A DNA stretch of 38,863 nt. It comes from Bacteroidales bacterium. GTDB taxonomy: Bacteria; Bacteroidota; Bacteroidia; Bacteroidales; JAEINX01. Every line of letters starts with the position of its first letter. The stretch's first letter is position 1. Shown here one piece after another: positions 17,680-26,147 of this stretch. The stretch lies in contig JAEINX010000029.1 in assembly GCA_016342645.1 (NCBI GenBank), positions 1-38,863 on the forward strand, read 5' to 3'. Made by a program: the position numbers and the translations under genes. The notes under the pieces are model-generated. The model saw only the letters and a program-made list of their open reading frames with translations, made no database searches and was not told the DNA's origin.

Positions 17680-18891
17680 TTAAATCTTAATAAACTTTCT
17701 TTTATAATTCAAATTTCCGCATTCAAAGTAAAGAAAATAAAATCCTTTAGAAAATGTTGAGGTATCAAGAACTATCCGGTTTGTTTCTTTTAAAACATTC
17801 TTGAAATATATTTTCATACCTTTTGAATCAAAGATATATAAATTAAAATCACTTATAGCTTCTTTCAATTCAATTGTAAGTTTTGTTTTTACCGGATTGG
17901 GTGTTAGTGAAATATCTTCTCCTGTTCCAATTTTTAAATTTTTAAAACAGGTGTCTGTAGTATTGTGACAATTATTGCTTTGAGTTATTAAACTAACATT
18001 GTAGTTTCCATGCGAAGTATAAATATGTTGAGGAGATTTCTCATTAGAATAATTTCCATCACCAAAATCCCAATATGATGAAATATTATCAAATGTCAGA
18101 TTTTCAAACTGAACTGCTGATCCGTAAATGGCGTGAGAAAATTTTGCAAAATATTTGGTAAGCCAATTGTTAATATTATATAGAACTACAGTTTTTGTTA
18201 AGGTTTGCAATACTTTTGCTTCATTTTCAGGAACACTTGCATAAAACTCAACCTCTTCAGGATTTTCATTAAAAATTAAGGTATAAAAGCCACATGCGCT
18301 TGCATAAGTTCCAGCAGGGTTTGGATGGCCAAGATCAAGGTAAAGCTCGGGAATCGGATCTAATTTCAAAGCATCATGCCATATTTGTCCGATAGGTGCT
18401 ACACAAGCATTTATTTTTTTTGCATAATCTAATGTTGTCGTAAAAATAAGTGGATAATTATACTCAGTATTTTTCATCGTCCAGGGCATAAAAAGAATAG
18501 TTTTCGTGCACTGATAGTTTTCTTTAATAAGTGTATTAAATGTTTCGACAGTTTGATACGTGTCTAATAAACCGGGATATGAGGGAGTTAACTGAAGTAT
18601 TACGTAATTCCATTTTTTTTCGTGCAGGCTGTTTATAGTAGCAGGCCTAATGAGATGATCTTCAAGTAAAGTGTTAGGAACTGTTTCATTTTTAGAAAAA
18701 ACTGTTTTTCCACCTGCTTCCGACATATTCTGAAACATCTCGGGAAGGTTATTAAATGCCGAAAGGCAATTTCCTATAAACAAAACTTTTAGGGTATCGG
18801 AAGAATTGGCTAAAAGAGAATTGCTTAGAAATATAATAAGAATTATAAATGTTTTCGACAAGATATTGATAAGGCTTTTTTCCTTTTCCAT
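17680..18891 (-). CDS. Secreted SGNH-like protein with PKD domain and T9SS sorting domain
   Basis: The start is the ATG at 18891, 25 nt after the preceding gene; a longer ORF start at 18951 would overlap that gene and delay the signal peptide. Residues 10-30 form a signal peptide. Residues 34-210 resemble an SGNH/GDSL hydrolase domain of the DUF4886-like type: LKVLFIGNCLS (40-44) is the block I position and DLGHP (Asp186, His189) the catalytic dyad. The usual nucleophile Ser in GNS is Cys42. A PKD domain follows (WDFGDG at 274-279). The C-terminus from about 328 (LTPNPVKTKLTIEL to KRKFIKI) is a type A T9SS sorting domain. The product is probably secreted and bound at the cell surface. The substrate is unknown and activity is uncertain. 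Confidence 0.8.
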   Translation of the reverse strand: MEKEKSLINILSKTFIILIIFLSNSLLANSSDTLKVLFIGNCLSAFNNLPEMFQNMSEAGGKTVFSKNETVPNTLLEDHLIRPATINSLHEKKWNYVILQLTPSYPGLLDTYQTVETFNTLIKENYQCTKTILFMPWTMKNTEYNYPLIFTTTLDYAKKINACVAPIGQIWHDALKLDPIPELYLDLGHPNPAGTYASACGFYTLIFNENPEEVEFYASVPENEAKVLQTLTKTVVLYNINNWLTKYFAKFSHAIYGSAVQFENLTFDNISSYWDFGDGNYSNEKSPQHIYTSHGNYNVSLITQSNNCHNTTDTCFKNLKIGTGEDISLTPNPVKTKLTIELKEAISDFNLYIFDSKGMKIYFKNVLKETNRIVLDTSTFSKGFYFLYFECGNLNYKRKFIKI

Positions 18892-18916
18892 TCTTAATAT
18901 ATTTGTGTCAAAAGTA

Positions 18917-21397
18917 TTAAAAAGAAAAATGAAATGAAAAGAATAACGCAAAATTATTTATGTCGGGATTATCTAAATAAGATAGCCTCCAAATTGCATC
19001 TACCCTGAAAATTTTAAAAATATTTTCAATTCCTACTCCAGCCTCCCAATATGGTTTCGTTAAAATAAATGAAGATGGAGGCAGAATTGAATACTTTTGG
19101 TTTTTTTCACTTAACGAGCCAATAACAACTTTTGCATGAGCAACTTCTCTCCATTTTAATTTTCGCATCAAAGGAATTCTATTTAGAAAAAAACCATCGA
19201 AATGATGAGTTACAAACAAGCTGAGATTTTGATCGCTGATGAACTCGAAGTAATTCATCAGGTTGTAAGCATATTCGTCTGCGAGGAAAGTTTCGTTGCC
19301 GGGAAAAAGTTTAAGCAAGGGGTAGGGGAGTGTGCCCCAGGTTTTTCCGGCTTCAATAATATATTTTGACCAACCATATGAAAAAACATTGAACCAGTGT
19401 TTTATTCCAATTTGAAGCACATCGTATTTATATTCACTGTTCAAAAAATTTGGAATTCCGTGGCAATATCTTAACCCGAGAACCGGATATTTTGTTCCAA
19501 GGCTAATTCGTTCAAATTCACCCATAACGAATTTTTCATCATAAGCATAGCGAATTTCGAGTGAAATTTCAGAGGTTTTAATTGAATTTAATTCTTTAAT
19601 TTTCCCATTATCATTTATCTCGAAGGTTGATGAACCGAGTGGGTAAATAGTTCTATTATTAAATTTGGGTGTAGTTGAAAATCCGTTAAACCATTCATGT
19701 TCATAAAATGCTTTGTATTCTTTGACCGTTGAAAGCTTGTCGGAAGGATTTCTTCTGAAGAAAGAGGCAAACAAATTGTCTTCACTGTAAGCATTTTGAC
19801 TTTGTCCCAATTGTTCGATGTCGTATTTGTAAGATGCCCCAAAAGAACGCCTTGGATTTTTGTTTAACATATACAAAAATCCGGCTGCATATTTAAATTT
19901 TCCATCTTTTGTTCCATAAGCAATATGGCCATCTAACATCAATTTAGTGCTGAAATCATTACTTGTCCTACCGCCAAACCTAAGTCTCAAGCCCTCAACC
20001 TGATTGAAACTTAACATTTTGTAATATGGCCCAATTTCAAGCATTCCGGTTTCGTAATAGCCATTGGTAATTAGATAAATTATATCAACATAAGTTTTAA
20101 AAATCGGAACATTTTTAATGGAATCGACCATAATGTAAATATTGTTTTCCTTAACCGTAAGGCTATCGTGTCGTGAGTTTGCCCAAAATGTTTTGTCTTT
20201 ATCATAACAATCATCTAAAATTGTGACATTTGTTGGTGTGGAGTAAAATTCATTTTCTTTTGGTTTATCAAAAACAAAATCTTTGTATGTTGTTGTTCTA
20301 TGCCCGAAAAAACCGATTGTGCGTCTTGAGTTTTCTATCACATTGAAATCAACCACAACATAATCTTTTGTAATCATCCAGTATTTATCATTAATTTTAT
20401 CGTAGTCCTGGCGAATTGCATAATCGTTAATAAAATTAATATTGATATCATCAGCAATTTTAATTTCAACTTTTTTCATAGCAAAACTGCTGTCGCTTAC
20501 CCAAAAGTTGCCCGTAAATGTCAGTTCTTGTTTTCGCCGAGGTTTAAACATAATTTGATAACACCATTTATTACCAATAAAAGAACTATCAACAAGATAA
20601 TACCTATAAAATGATAATCCGAAATTTGCAACGGGGCTGACAAAATTTTTATCGAAAACATTAATGTAATTATCGTATATATTTACATTCTGATAAAGAT
20701 TGCCGAGAAACTGTGTTATACTTTCATTTTCAACACCTGATATTTTTGATGCTCTAATAACTTCTTTTTTCACCTTTGGATTGGAACGATAATAAATATC
20801 AGAAATAGTTTCGCTTAAAAGCATTGGAAGATAAGCTTTTCCGTTAACTGTTGAAGTATCAACATAATCGAAAATAAATTTGAAAGGTTTTAAGATTTTT
20901 TTGTTCCTTAATTTATCGGTAATATTATTAGCATCGAATTGAATTTTATTATAAACTTCATATTGATAATAGTCGAAGTTTTTTTTGTTATTTGTTTCCT
21001 TGTTTTCAATAATTTTTCTGAGCAAAACTTCTGCCGGATTTTCTCCGGGCCTAACAACTACTTCATCAAGAAGAATGTTATCAGCTGCAAGCTCAAAATT
21101 GATATATTGAAATTTGTTTTTTTCAATTGCTTTTGTTTGAGAAATATATCCAATAAATGAAGCAGAGATTGAATCGGAAGGATTATATGTTTCAAAAAAA
21201 TATTCTCCATTAAAATCACTTATCGCACCAATGTTTGTTCCTTTCAAATAAACATTGGCGAAGGGGACAGGTTCTTTTGTGGCAGAATCACTTACTTTAC
21301 CCAAAATTTTTGTAATTTGAGATAATACCTTAATGGGTAAAATTGAAGAAAAAAGAAGGATAATAGCAATAAATCTGATTCTATGAACTGAAAGCAT
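18917..21397 (-). CDS. DUF5686 outer-membrane protein with carboxypeptidase-like regulatory domain
   Basis: The protein (826 aa) begins with a signal peptide, then a carboxypeptidase-regulatory-like beta domain (about 31-100: ILGKVSDSATKEPVPFANVYLKGT), then a long DUF5686 region predicted to form a beta-barrel. It ends in Phe (FFSFHFSF), as expected for an outer-membrane barrel. This domain pair is known in Bacteroidota, often annotated as TonB-receptor-like, but has no plug domain and no proven function. It lies directly upstream of the T9SS cargo gene (25 nt) and is probably co-transcribed with it. Confidence 0.88.
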   Translation of the reverse strand: MLSVHRIRFIAIILLFSSILPIKVLSQITKILGKVSDSATKEPVPFANVYLKGTNIGAISDFNGEYFFETYNPSDSISASFIGYISQTKAIEKNKFQYINFELAADNILLDEVVVRPGENPAEVLLRKIIENKETNNKKNFDYYQYEVYNKIQFDANNITDKLRNKKILKPFKFIFDYVDTSTVNGKAYLPMLLSETISDIYYRSNPKVKKEVIRASKISGVENESITQFLGNLYQNVNIYDNYINVFDKNFVSPVANFGLSFYRYYLVDSSFIGNKWCYQIMFKPRRKQELTFTGNFWVSDSSFAMKKVEIKIADDININFINDYAIRQDYDKINDKYWMITKDYVVVDFNVIENSRRTIGFFGHRTTTYKDFVFDKPKENEFYSTPTNVTILDDCYDKDKTFWANSRHDSLTVKENNIYIMVDSIKNVPIFKTYVDIIYLITNGYYETGMLEIGPYYKMLSFNQVEGLRLRFGGRTSNDFSTKLMLDGHIAYGTKDGKFKYAAGFLYMLNKNPRRSFGASYKYDIEQLGQSQNAYSEDNLFASFFRRNPSDKLSTVKEYKAFYEHEWFNGFSTTPKFNNRTIYPLGSSTFEINDNGKIKELNSIKTSEISLEIRYAYDEKFVMGEFERISLGTKYPVLGLRYCHGIPNFLNSEYKYDVLQIGIKHWFNVFSYGWSKYIIEAGKTWGTLPYPLLKLFPGNETFLADEYAYNLMNYFEFISDQNLSLFVTHHFDGFFLNRIPLMRKLKWREVAHAKVVIGSLSEKNQKYSILPPSSFILTKPYWEAGVGIENIFKIFRVDAIWRLSYLDNPDINNFALFFSFHFSF

Positions 21398-21475
21398 GTT
21401 TATATTTCAAAGTGCAAATAAATTAATACTTAGAATACGAATGTCAATATTATGAAATTTATTTAATTTTTCTAA

Positions 21476-22441
21476 TCATAAAATTCCTTCTTTTAGAATG
21501 TCGTGTAAATGAATTATTCCAACATAATTATCGTTTTGTGTAACAGGAAGTTGAGTGATATTGTTTTTTTTCATAATATCAAGAGCATTTATAACAAGCT
21601 CGTCTTCATCAATTGTTTTCGGATTTATTATCATTATTTCTTTTGCTATAATATTTTCTATTGATGATTTGGTGTGAAGCATTCTTCTTAAATCTCCGTC
21701 AGTAATGATTCCGATAATTTTATTTTCCTTTGTTACAGCTGTAGCACCCAGACGTTTGGATGATATTTCTAAAATTGTAGTTTTAATATCATCGTTTTCG
21801 CATACTTGAGGAGCTTCGTTATTTTTATACAGATCAACTACTCTTAAATATAATTTTTTTCCAAGTGTTCCTCCGGGATGAAATTTTGCAAAATCGCTTG
21901 CCGTAAAATTTCTCCGTTCTAAAAGGCAAATAGCCAGTGCATCACCGAGAACTAATTGGGCTGTTGTGCTTGATGTTGGAACAAGATTATTCGGGCAGGC
22001 TTCTTTCTCAACAGTTGAATTAATTACAAAATCAGCATGAATGGCTAAATACGAGTTAACGTTTCCGACAATGGCAATAAGTTTATTTTTGCGTAATTTT
22101 AAAAGAGGAACAAGAACTTTTATTTCTGGAGTTTCTCCGCTTTTCGACAAACATATAATAATATCATCATCACGAATTATTCCTAAATCGCCATGAATAG
22201 CATCGGCAGCATGTAAAAATATTGCAGGTGTGCCTGTTGAATTTAAAGTTGAAACAATTTTAGTAGCAATATTTGCGCTTTTACCGATTCCCGTAATAAT
22301 TATTCTACCCTTAGATTTATAAATTAATTCAACACAAGATGTAAAGTCATCATTTATTGACTTTTTCAAATTGATAATTGCATCAATTTCAGTGTTGATT
22401 GTTTCTATTGCAATTCTTTTTATATCTTTTTTTGATTCCAC
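21476..22441 (-). CDS. kdsD: KpsF/GutQ family arabinose-5-phosphate isomerase
   Basis: This enzyme converts ribulose-5-phosphate to arabinose-5-phosphate, the first step of Kdo synthesis for LPS. A SIS domain (about 35-170) contains IIITGIGKSANIA, HGDLGI, CLSKSGETPEI and VPTSSTTAQLVLGDALA, all typical. Two CBS domains follow (about 205-320). The length of 321 aa is normal. The start codon is GTG at 22441 (preceded by AGG); no in-frame ATG exists near the family N-terminus (SKKDIKRIAIETI). It diverges from recQ across a 193-nt AT-rich gap, an arrangement often seen in Bacteroidota. Confidence 0.93.
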   Translation of the reverse strand: MESKKDIKRIAIETINTEIDAIINLKKSINDDFTSCVELIYKSKGRIIITGIGKSANIATKIVSTLNSTGTPAIFLHAADAIHGDLGIIRDDDIIICLSKSGETPEIKVLVPLLKLRKNKLIAIVGNVNSYLAIHADFVINSTVEKEACPNNLVPTSSTTAQLVLGDALAICLLERRNFTASDFAKFHPGGTLGKKLYLRVVDLYKNNEAPQVCENDDIKTTILEISSKRLGATAVTKENKIIGIITDGDLRRMLHTKSSIENIIAKEIMIINPKTIDEDELVINALDIMKKNNITQLPVTQNDNYVGIIHLHDILKEGIL

Positions 22442-22487
22442 CTTTAAAAAAAAAATTATTATTTTATTTTATTTTGTTATTTATTGT

Positions 22488-22495
22488 TATATTTG
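22488..22495 (+). promoter_or_regulatory. Candidate -7 element in the kdsD-recQ gap
   Basis: TATATTTG fits TAnnTTTG on the + strand and would give recQ a leader of about 130 nt. The rest of the gap holds only AT-rich sequence and a weak CACCA/TGGTG hairpin near 22502-22518. Confidence 0.35.
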
Positions 22496-22634
22496 TTAAA
22501 AACACCAAAATTGATGGTGAAAATATTGATTAATTAATAAACATTAATAATAAAATAATATTTTATCAGTTGTATAAAAATTTTAGTGTATATTTAGATT
22601 GATTAAAAATATTCTATTTTAACGTATCAAAGAA

Positions 22635-24833
22635 ATGAGAAGAAAGGAAGATAAATCGTTGATAGGGTTATTGAAGAAGTTTTTTGGTTTTGAGAGTTTT
22701 AAAGGAAATCAAGAAGCAATAATTAATAATGTTCTGGAAGGAAATGATTCTTTTGTAATAATGCCAACCGGCGGAGGTAAGTCTATGTGCTATCAACTTC
22801 CGGCTTTAATGAGCGATGGTACAGCTATAATTATCTCACCCTTAATAGCTTTAATGAAAAATCAAGTTGATGCCATTCGTAGTTTTGGATCAGAAGTGGG
22901 AATAGCTCACGTATTGAATTCATCCCTGTCAAAACAAGAAATAACTCAGGTTAAAGAAGACCTATTGGCAAGAAAAACGAAATTATTGTATGTAGCCCCC
23001 GAATCACTTACTAAAGAAGAAAACATTGAATTTTTTAAAGATTTAAACATAGCTTTTTATGCTATTGATGAAGCTCATTGTATTTCTGAATGGGGACATG
23101 ATTTTAGGCCCGAATACAGAAGACTTCGGCCGATAATTGATGAAATTGGAAAAAAGGTTCCGCTAATTGCTTTAACTGCTACTGCAACACCAAAGGTTCA
23201 ACACGATATTCAAAAAAATCTTAATATGATGGAGGCTAAAATATTTATGTCTTCATTCAATAGGCCGAATTTATATTACGAAGTTCGCCCTAAAAACAAA
23301 GAAGTTATTAAGGAAATAATAAAATATATTAAATCTCAACCCGGAAAATCCGGAATTGTGTATTGCTTGAGTAGAAAAAAAGTTGAAGAAGTCGCAGAAA
23401 CACTCCAAGTTAATGGAATAAGGGCTTTGCCTTATCATGCCGGACTTGACACCAATACTCGAAAAAACAATCAGGATAGATTCCTTATGGAAGATGTTGA
23501 GGTGATTGTTGCAACAATTGCTTTTGGAATGGGAATTGATAAACCTGATGTGCGGTTTGTAATTCATCATGATATTCCTAAAAGCCTTGAAGGATATTAT
23601 CAGGAAACCGGAAGGTCGGGCCGAGACGATGGAGAAGGCAATTGTATAGTTTTTTACAATTATGATGATATAATTAAGCTTGAGAAATTTATGAAAGGCA
23701 AACCTGTTGCCGAACAGGAAATTGCAAAACAACTTCTCATAGAAACAGTTTCTTATGCCGAATCATCGATTTGTCGCCGAAAACAATTACTGCATTATTT
23801 TGGCGAAGTATATGAAGATGAAAATTGCAATAATTGCGATAATTGCTTGCACCCCAAAGAAAAATTTGAAGGTAAAGACAGTGTTAAAATTGTTCTGGAA
23901 GCCGTTTTGGAAGTTAAACAACTTTTTAAATCAAAACACATAGTTAATATTTTAGTTGGTAAACCGAATGCTACAATTAAATCTTTTAAACACGATAAAC
24001 TGAAAGCATTTGGAAGAGGAATGGATCAAGATGAGAAATACTGGAATGCGGTAATAAGGCAAACCTTGATTGAACGCCTTCTGGTTAAAGACATTGATAG
24101 TTATGGCTTGTTGAAATTCACCCCCGAAGCTAAGCAATTTCTGAAAAAGCCTTATTCAGTCATGTTAACTAAGGATCATGATTATGAAAATCCTGATGAT
24201 GAGTTTTTTGCAATGGGAGGCGGACACAAAACAAGTACGACTGATAAAGTTTTGTTTGCTTTGTTGAAAGACCTAAGAAAAGATATTTCAAAAAACGAAA
24301 ACCTTCCTCCATTTGTTATATTTCAAGATCCTTCACTCGAAGATATGGCCATTCAATATCCTATCACAAATGAAGAATTACAACAAATAACGGGAGTGGG
24401 TGTTGGGAAAGCAAGAAAATATGGCCAACCGTTTCTCGAGCTTATTGAAAAATATGTTGAAGATAATGAGATAATTCGACCAAATGACATGATAGTTAAA
24501 TCGGTTGTCAATAAATCGGGTTTAAAAGTTTTTATTATTCAGAGTATCGACCGAAAACTTGCTCTCGAAGATATTGCAAATGCCAAAAATATGACGGTTA
24601 GTGAGTTGCTTTCAGAAATTGAAAGTATAGTTTCATCGGGTACAAAGGTAAATATCGGATATTATATTAGTGAATATATTGATCCGTATCATGAAGAAGA
24701 AATTTACGAATTTTTTAATGAAGCTGAATCTGATTCAATTGAAGACGCATTAGAAGAATTGGGCGAAGAAGAATACACAGAAGAAGAAATAAGACTAATG
24801 AGAATTAAATATATTTCAGAGGTTGGGAATTAA
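22635..24833 (+). CDS. recQ: ATP-dependent DNA helicase RecQ
   Basis: RecQ is a 3'-5' DNA helicase for recombination and fork repair. Motif I is MPTGGGKS (Lys49), motif II is DEAH (145-148) followed by the aromatic-rich loop CISEWGHDFRPEYRRL, motif III is ALTATATP, and motif VI is QETGRSGRD. A zinc-binding site has Cys380, Cys398, Cys401 and Cys404. The RQC winged-helix region follows, then an HRDC domain (about 560-620: NEELQQITGVGVGKARKYG). An acidic C-terminal tail extends past HRDC, giving 732 aa, longer than E. coli RecQ and usual for Bacteroidota. The stop codon TAA overlaps the first unit of an octamer array. Confidence 0.96.
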   Translation: MRRKEDKSLIGLLKKFFGFESFKGNQEAIINNVLEGNDSFVIMPTGGGKSMCYQLPALMSDGTAIIISPLIALMKNQVDAIRSFGSEVGIAHVLNSSLSKQEITQVKEDLLARKTKLLYVAPESLTKEENIEFFKDLNIAFYAIDEAHCISEWGHDFRPEYRRLRPIIDEIGKKVPLIALTATATPKVQHDIQKNLNMMEAKIFMSSFNRPNLYYEVRPKNKEVIKEIIKYIKSQPGKSGIVYCLSRKKVEEVAETLQVNGIRALPYHAGLDTNTRKNNQDRFLMEDVEVIVATIAFGMGIDKPDVRFVIHHDIPKSLEGYYQETGRSGRDDGEGNCIVFYNYDDIIKLEKFMKGKPVAEQEIAKQLLIETVSYAESSICRRKQLLHYFGEVYEDENCNNCDNCLHPKEKFEGKDSVKIVLEAVLEVKQLFKSKHIVNILVGKPNATIKSFKHDKLKAFGRGMDQDEKYWNAVIRQTLIERLLVKDIDSYGLLKFTPEAKQFLKKPYSVMLTKDHDYENPDDEFFAMGGGHKTSTTDKVLFALLKDLRKDISKNENLPPFVIFQDPSLEDMAIQYPITNEELQQITGVGVGKARKYGQPFLELIEKYVEDNEIIRPNDMIVKSVVNKSGLKVFIIQSIDRKLALEDIANAKNMTVSELLSEIESIVSSGTKVNIGYYISEYIDPYHEEEIYEFFNEAESDSIEDALEELGEEEYTEEEIRLMRIKYISEVGN

Positions 24834-24871
24834 TGAGAGAATGATTGAATGTGTGAATGAGAGAACGCATG
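24832..24871 (+). repeat. Octamer array bridging the recQ stop and the next start codon
   Basis: Five units in exact 8-bp register follow the form AATGAGAG, AATGATTG, AATGTGTG, AATGAGAG, AACGCATG. The first shares bases with the recQ TAA. The ATG at 24857 is in the fourth unit and the ATG at 24869 in the fifth, so the array provides both the end of recQ and the possible starts of the next gene. Confidence 0.8.
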
Positions 24872-25303
24872 AATAAGAAAATAATTCCTAAGTTGTTTAA
24901 AGTAAGTAAAATAATTTTTATTATTTGCCTTAGTTTTTACTTTTTTTCTTGTGGGGAAAGCAAATCAAATTATGAAAAAAGTAAACTGAAAAACCTGATT
25001 TCGGTTGAAAAAATGATAGATATTCTTGTTGATGTTCAAATTGTTGAAGCTGCATTAGTTAAAAAACGAGGGAAAAATGAGGATACTGATTTTTATTCGC
25101 AATATTATTATAAAAAAATTTTTACTAAATATAGTATTTCCAAGGATCAATACGACTTTAGCTTAGAATATTATAAAAATAATATTGAAATTTTTGAAAA
25201 GATTTATCAACAAGTTAGCGACTCATTATTAATAATAAAAAAAGAGATTTTAGATAAAAAGGATACCTTGGTGGTTTCTGAGAAAAAAAAATCAGAAGTT
25301 TAA
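24869..25303 (+). CDS. DUF4296 lipoprotein
   Basis: The start chosen is the ATG at 24869 (MNKKIIPKLF); the ATG four codons earlier lies fully inside repeat units. A hydrophobic segment ends in the lipobox FFSC (Cys28), so this is a lipoprotein. The region after it (LISVEKMIDILVDVQIVEAAL, then YYYKKIFTKYSISKDQYDFSLEYYKNN) is the DUF4296 pattern, a Bacteroidota-specific family of unknown function predicted to be helical. The length of 144 aa is usual. It is 35 nt from recQ and may be co-transcribed. Its 3' end overlaps the convergent gene by 4 bp. Confidence 0.85.
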   Translation: MNKKIIPKLFKVSKIIFIICLSFYFFSCGESKSNYEKSKLKNLISVEKMIDILVDVQIVEAALVKKRGKNEDTDFYSQYYYKKIFTKYSISKDQYDFSLEYYKNNIEIFEKIYQQVSDSLLIIKKEILDKKDTLVVSEKKKSEV

Positions 25304-25704
25304 GGATTAGTAAAAGTTGCTGTGCATTCTTCCGAAACGCCCTGGTATGAATAATCATACGACCAATCAATTTTATTAGTTGAATAAACTCCGCTTCCAC
25401 TAACTGTCCAACCGTTGGGTAAAGTTTGTGATTGAACCGTGATTGTGCTTCCTGCTACTATTGCAGTGGCGGTTTCATCAGTAAGAAGAAAGTTTGAAAT
25501 AAGTACTTGAATGCTATTATTTGGATCAGCAGAAATTTGAACTTTGTATGTGGCTTTTGAGCATTGATCGTTTACTACCCATTCACCAAGGAATTTATCC
25601 CTGTCGGGTTCATTGCTATTTGAATCGTCTTCGGGGCTACAAGAAGTAAGTATTACTGAAATAATTAACAAACAGTATATAAGAAAGTAGGTTTTGTTTT
25701 TCAT
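25300..25704 (-). CDS. Small lipoprotein, lipocalin-like size, unknown function
   Basis: The start is the ATG at 25704, not the TTG two codons upstream. The signal peptide ends in LTSC (Cys22) followed by SPEDD; acidic residues just after the cysteine resemble the lipoprotein export signal that sends lipoproteins to the cell surface in Bacteroidota. The mature part begins KFLGEWVVNDQC and is beta-rich with paired cysteines (DQC and EEC), as in small lipocalin-like lipoproteins of this phylum. It has 134 aa. Function is not known. It overlaps the DUF4296 gene tail to tail by 4 bp. Confidence 0.75.
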   Translation of the reverse strand: MKNKTYFLIYCLLIISVILTSCSPEDDSNSNEPDRDKFLGEWVVNDQCSKATYKVQISADPNNSIQVLISNFLLTDETATAIVAGSTITVQSQTLPNGWTVSGSGVYSTNKIDWSYDYSYQGVSEECTATFTNP

Positions 25705-25856
25705 AATCAATAAAAATAATTTTATTAAGATTCATTTATAACGCAGTTTAAAACGAAATATTTTTTCTTGGATGTATGCTAAGCTGATATTTTTATAAAC
25801 ATTGTTAATTCTAAATAATAATTTTGAATTTAGTGATATACGAACTCAGCAGAATT

Positions 25857-26018
25857 TTACTCTTTCTTAATTTTATATCTGCCGGCTTCTTTCAAAGCCT
25901 TTGTGATTATCCATTCAATCTGTCCATTTGTACTTCTAAATTCATCAGCAGCCCACTTCTCTACTGCTTTCATTATTTCAGGATTTATTCTAAGCACAAA
26001 CGCTTTTTTCTTAGCCAT
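25857..26018 (-). CDS. Small ribbon-helix-helix (Arc-like) DNA-binding protein
   Basis: This 53-residue protein starts MAKKKAFVLRINPEIMKAVE. The order is typical of a ribbon-helix-helix protein: a short beta strand (KAFVLRI), helix A (PEIMKAVEKWAADEF), the turn (RSTNG) and helix B (QIEWIITKALKEAG). Such proteins dimerise and bind DNA with the beta ribbon. It lies downstream of the SPFH gene on the same strand with only a repeat array between, so co-transcription is likely. It may regulate its own operon, or act with the SPFH protein; both are inference. The 150 bases downstream to 25705 show no other gene. Confidence 0.85.
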   Translation of the reverse strand: MAKKKAFVLRINPEIMKAVEKWAADEFRSTNGQIEWIITKALKEAGRYKIKKE

Positions 26019-26077
26019 AACCTTCAAAATCTGTCAATTAAATTCTTACTATTGGTTTTTTAATATATTAAGCGATC

Positions 26078-26097
26078 CGAAAGAAATATTTCTTTCG
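26078..26097. repeat. Perfect 20-bp palindrome
   Basis: The half-site CGAAAGAAAT is followed directly by its reverse complement. It overlaps the distal end of the heptamer array between the SPFH and RHH genes. It could form a hairpin that attenuates or stabilises the transcript, or be a protein-binding site; there is no T-run after it on the gene strand. Confidence 0.7.
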
Positions 26098-26147
26098 ACT
26101 TCGGCCTTCTGCCTTCGGTCTTCCGTCTTCGGCCTTCCAACTTTCTA
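26092..26147 (-). repeat. Heptamer array in register with the SPFH stop codon
   Basis: On the - strand eight 7-bp units of the form NNNRAAG run without a gap, starting with TAGAAAG, whose first three bases are the stop codon of the SPFH gene. Later units include TTGGAAG, GCCGAAG (twice), ACGGAAG and GCAGAAG. The array is GC-richer than its surroundings and separates the SPFH and RHH genes. Confidence 0.8.

Noticed and set aside
18892..18951. Longer N-terminus for the T9SS cargo protein
   Set aside because: It would overlap the upstream gene by 35 bases and place 20 extra residues before the signal peptide.
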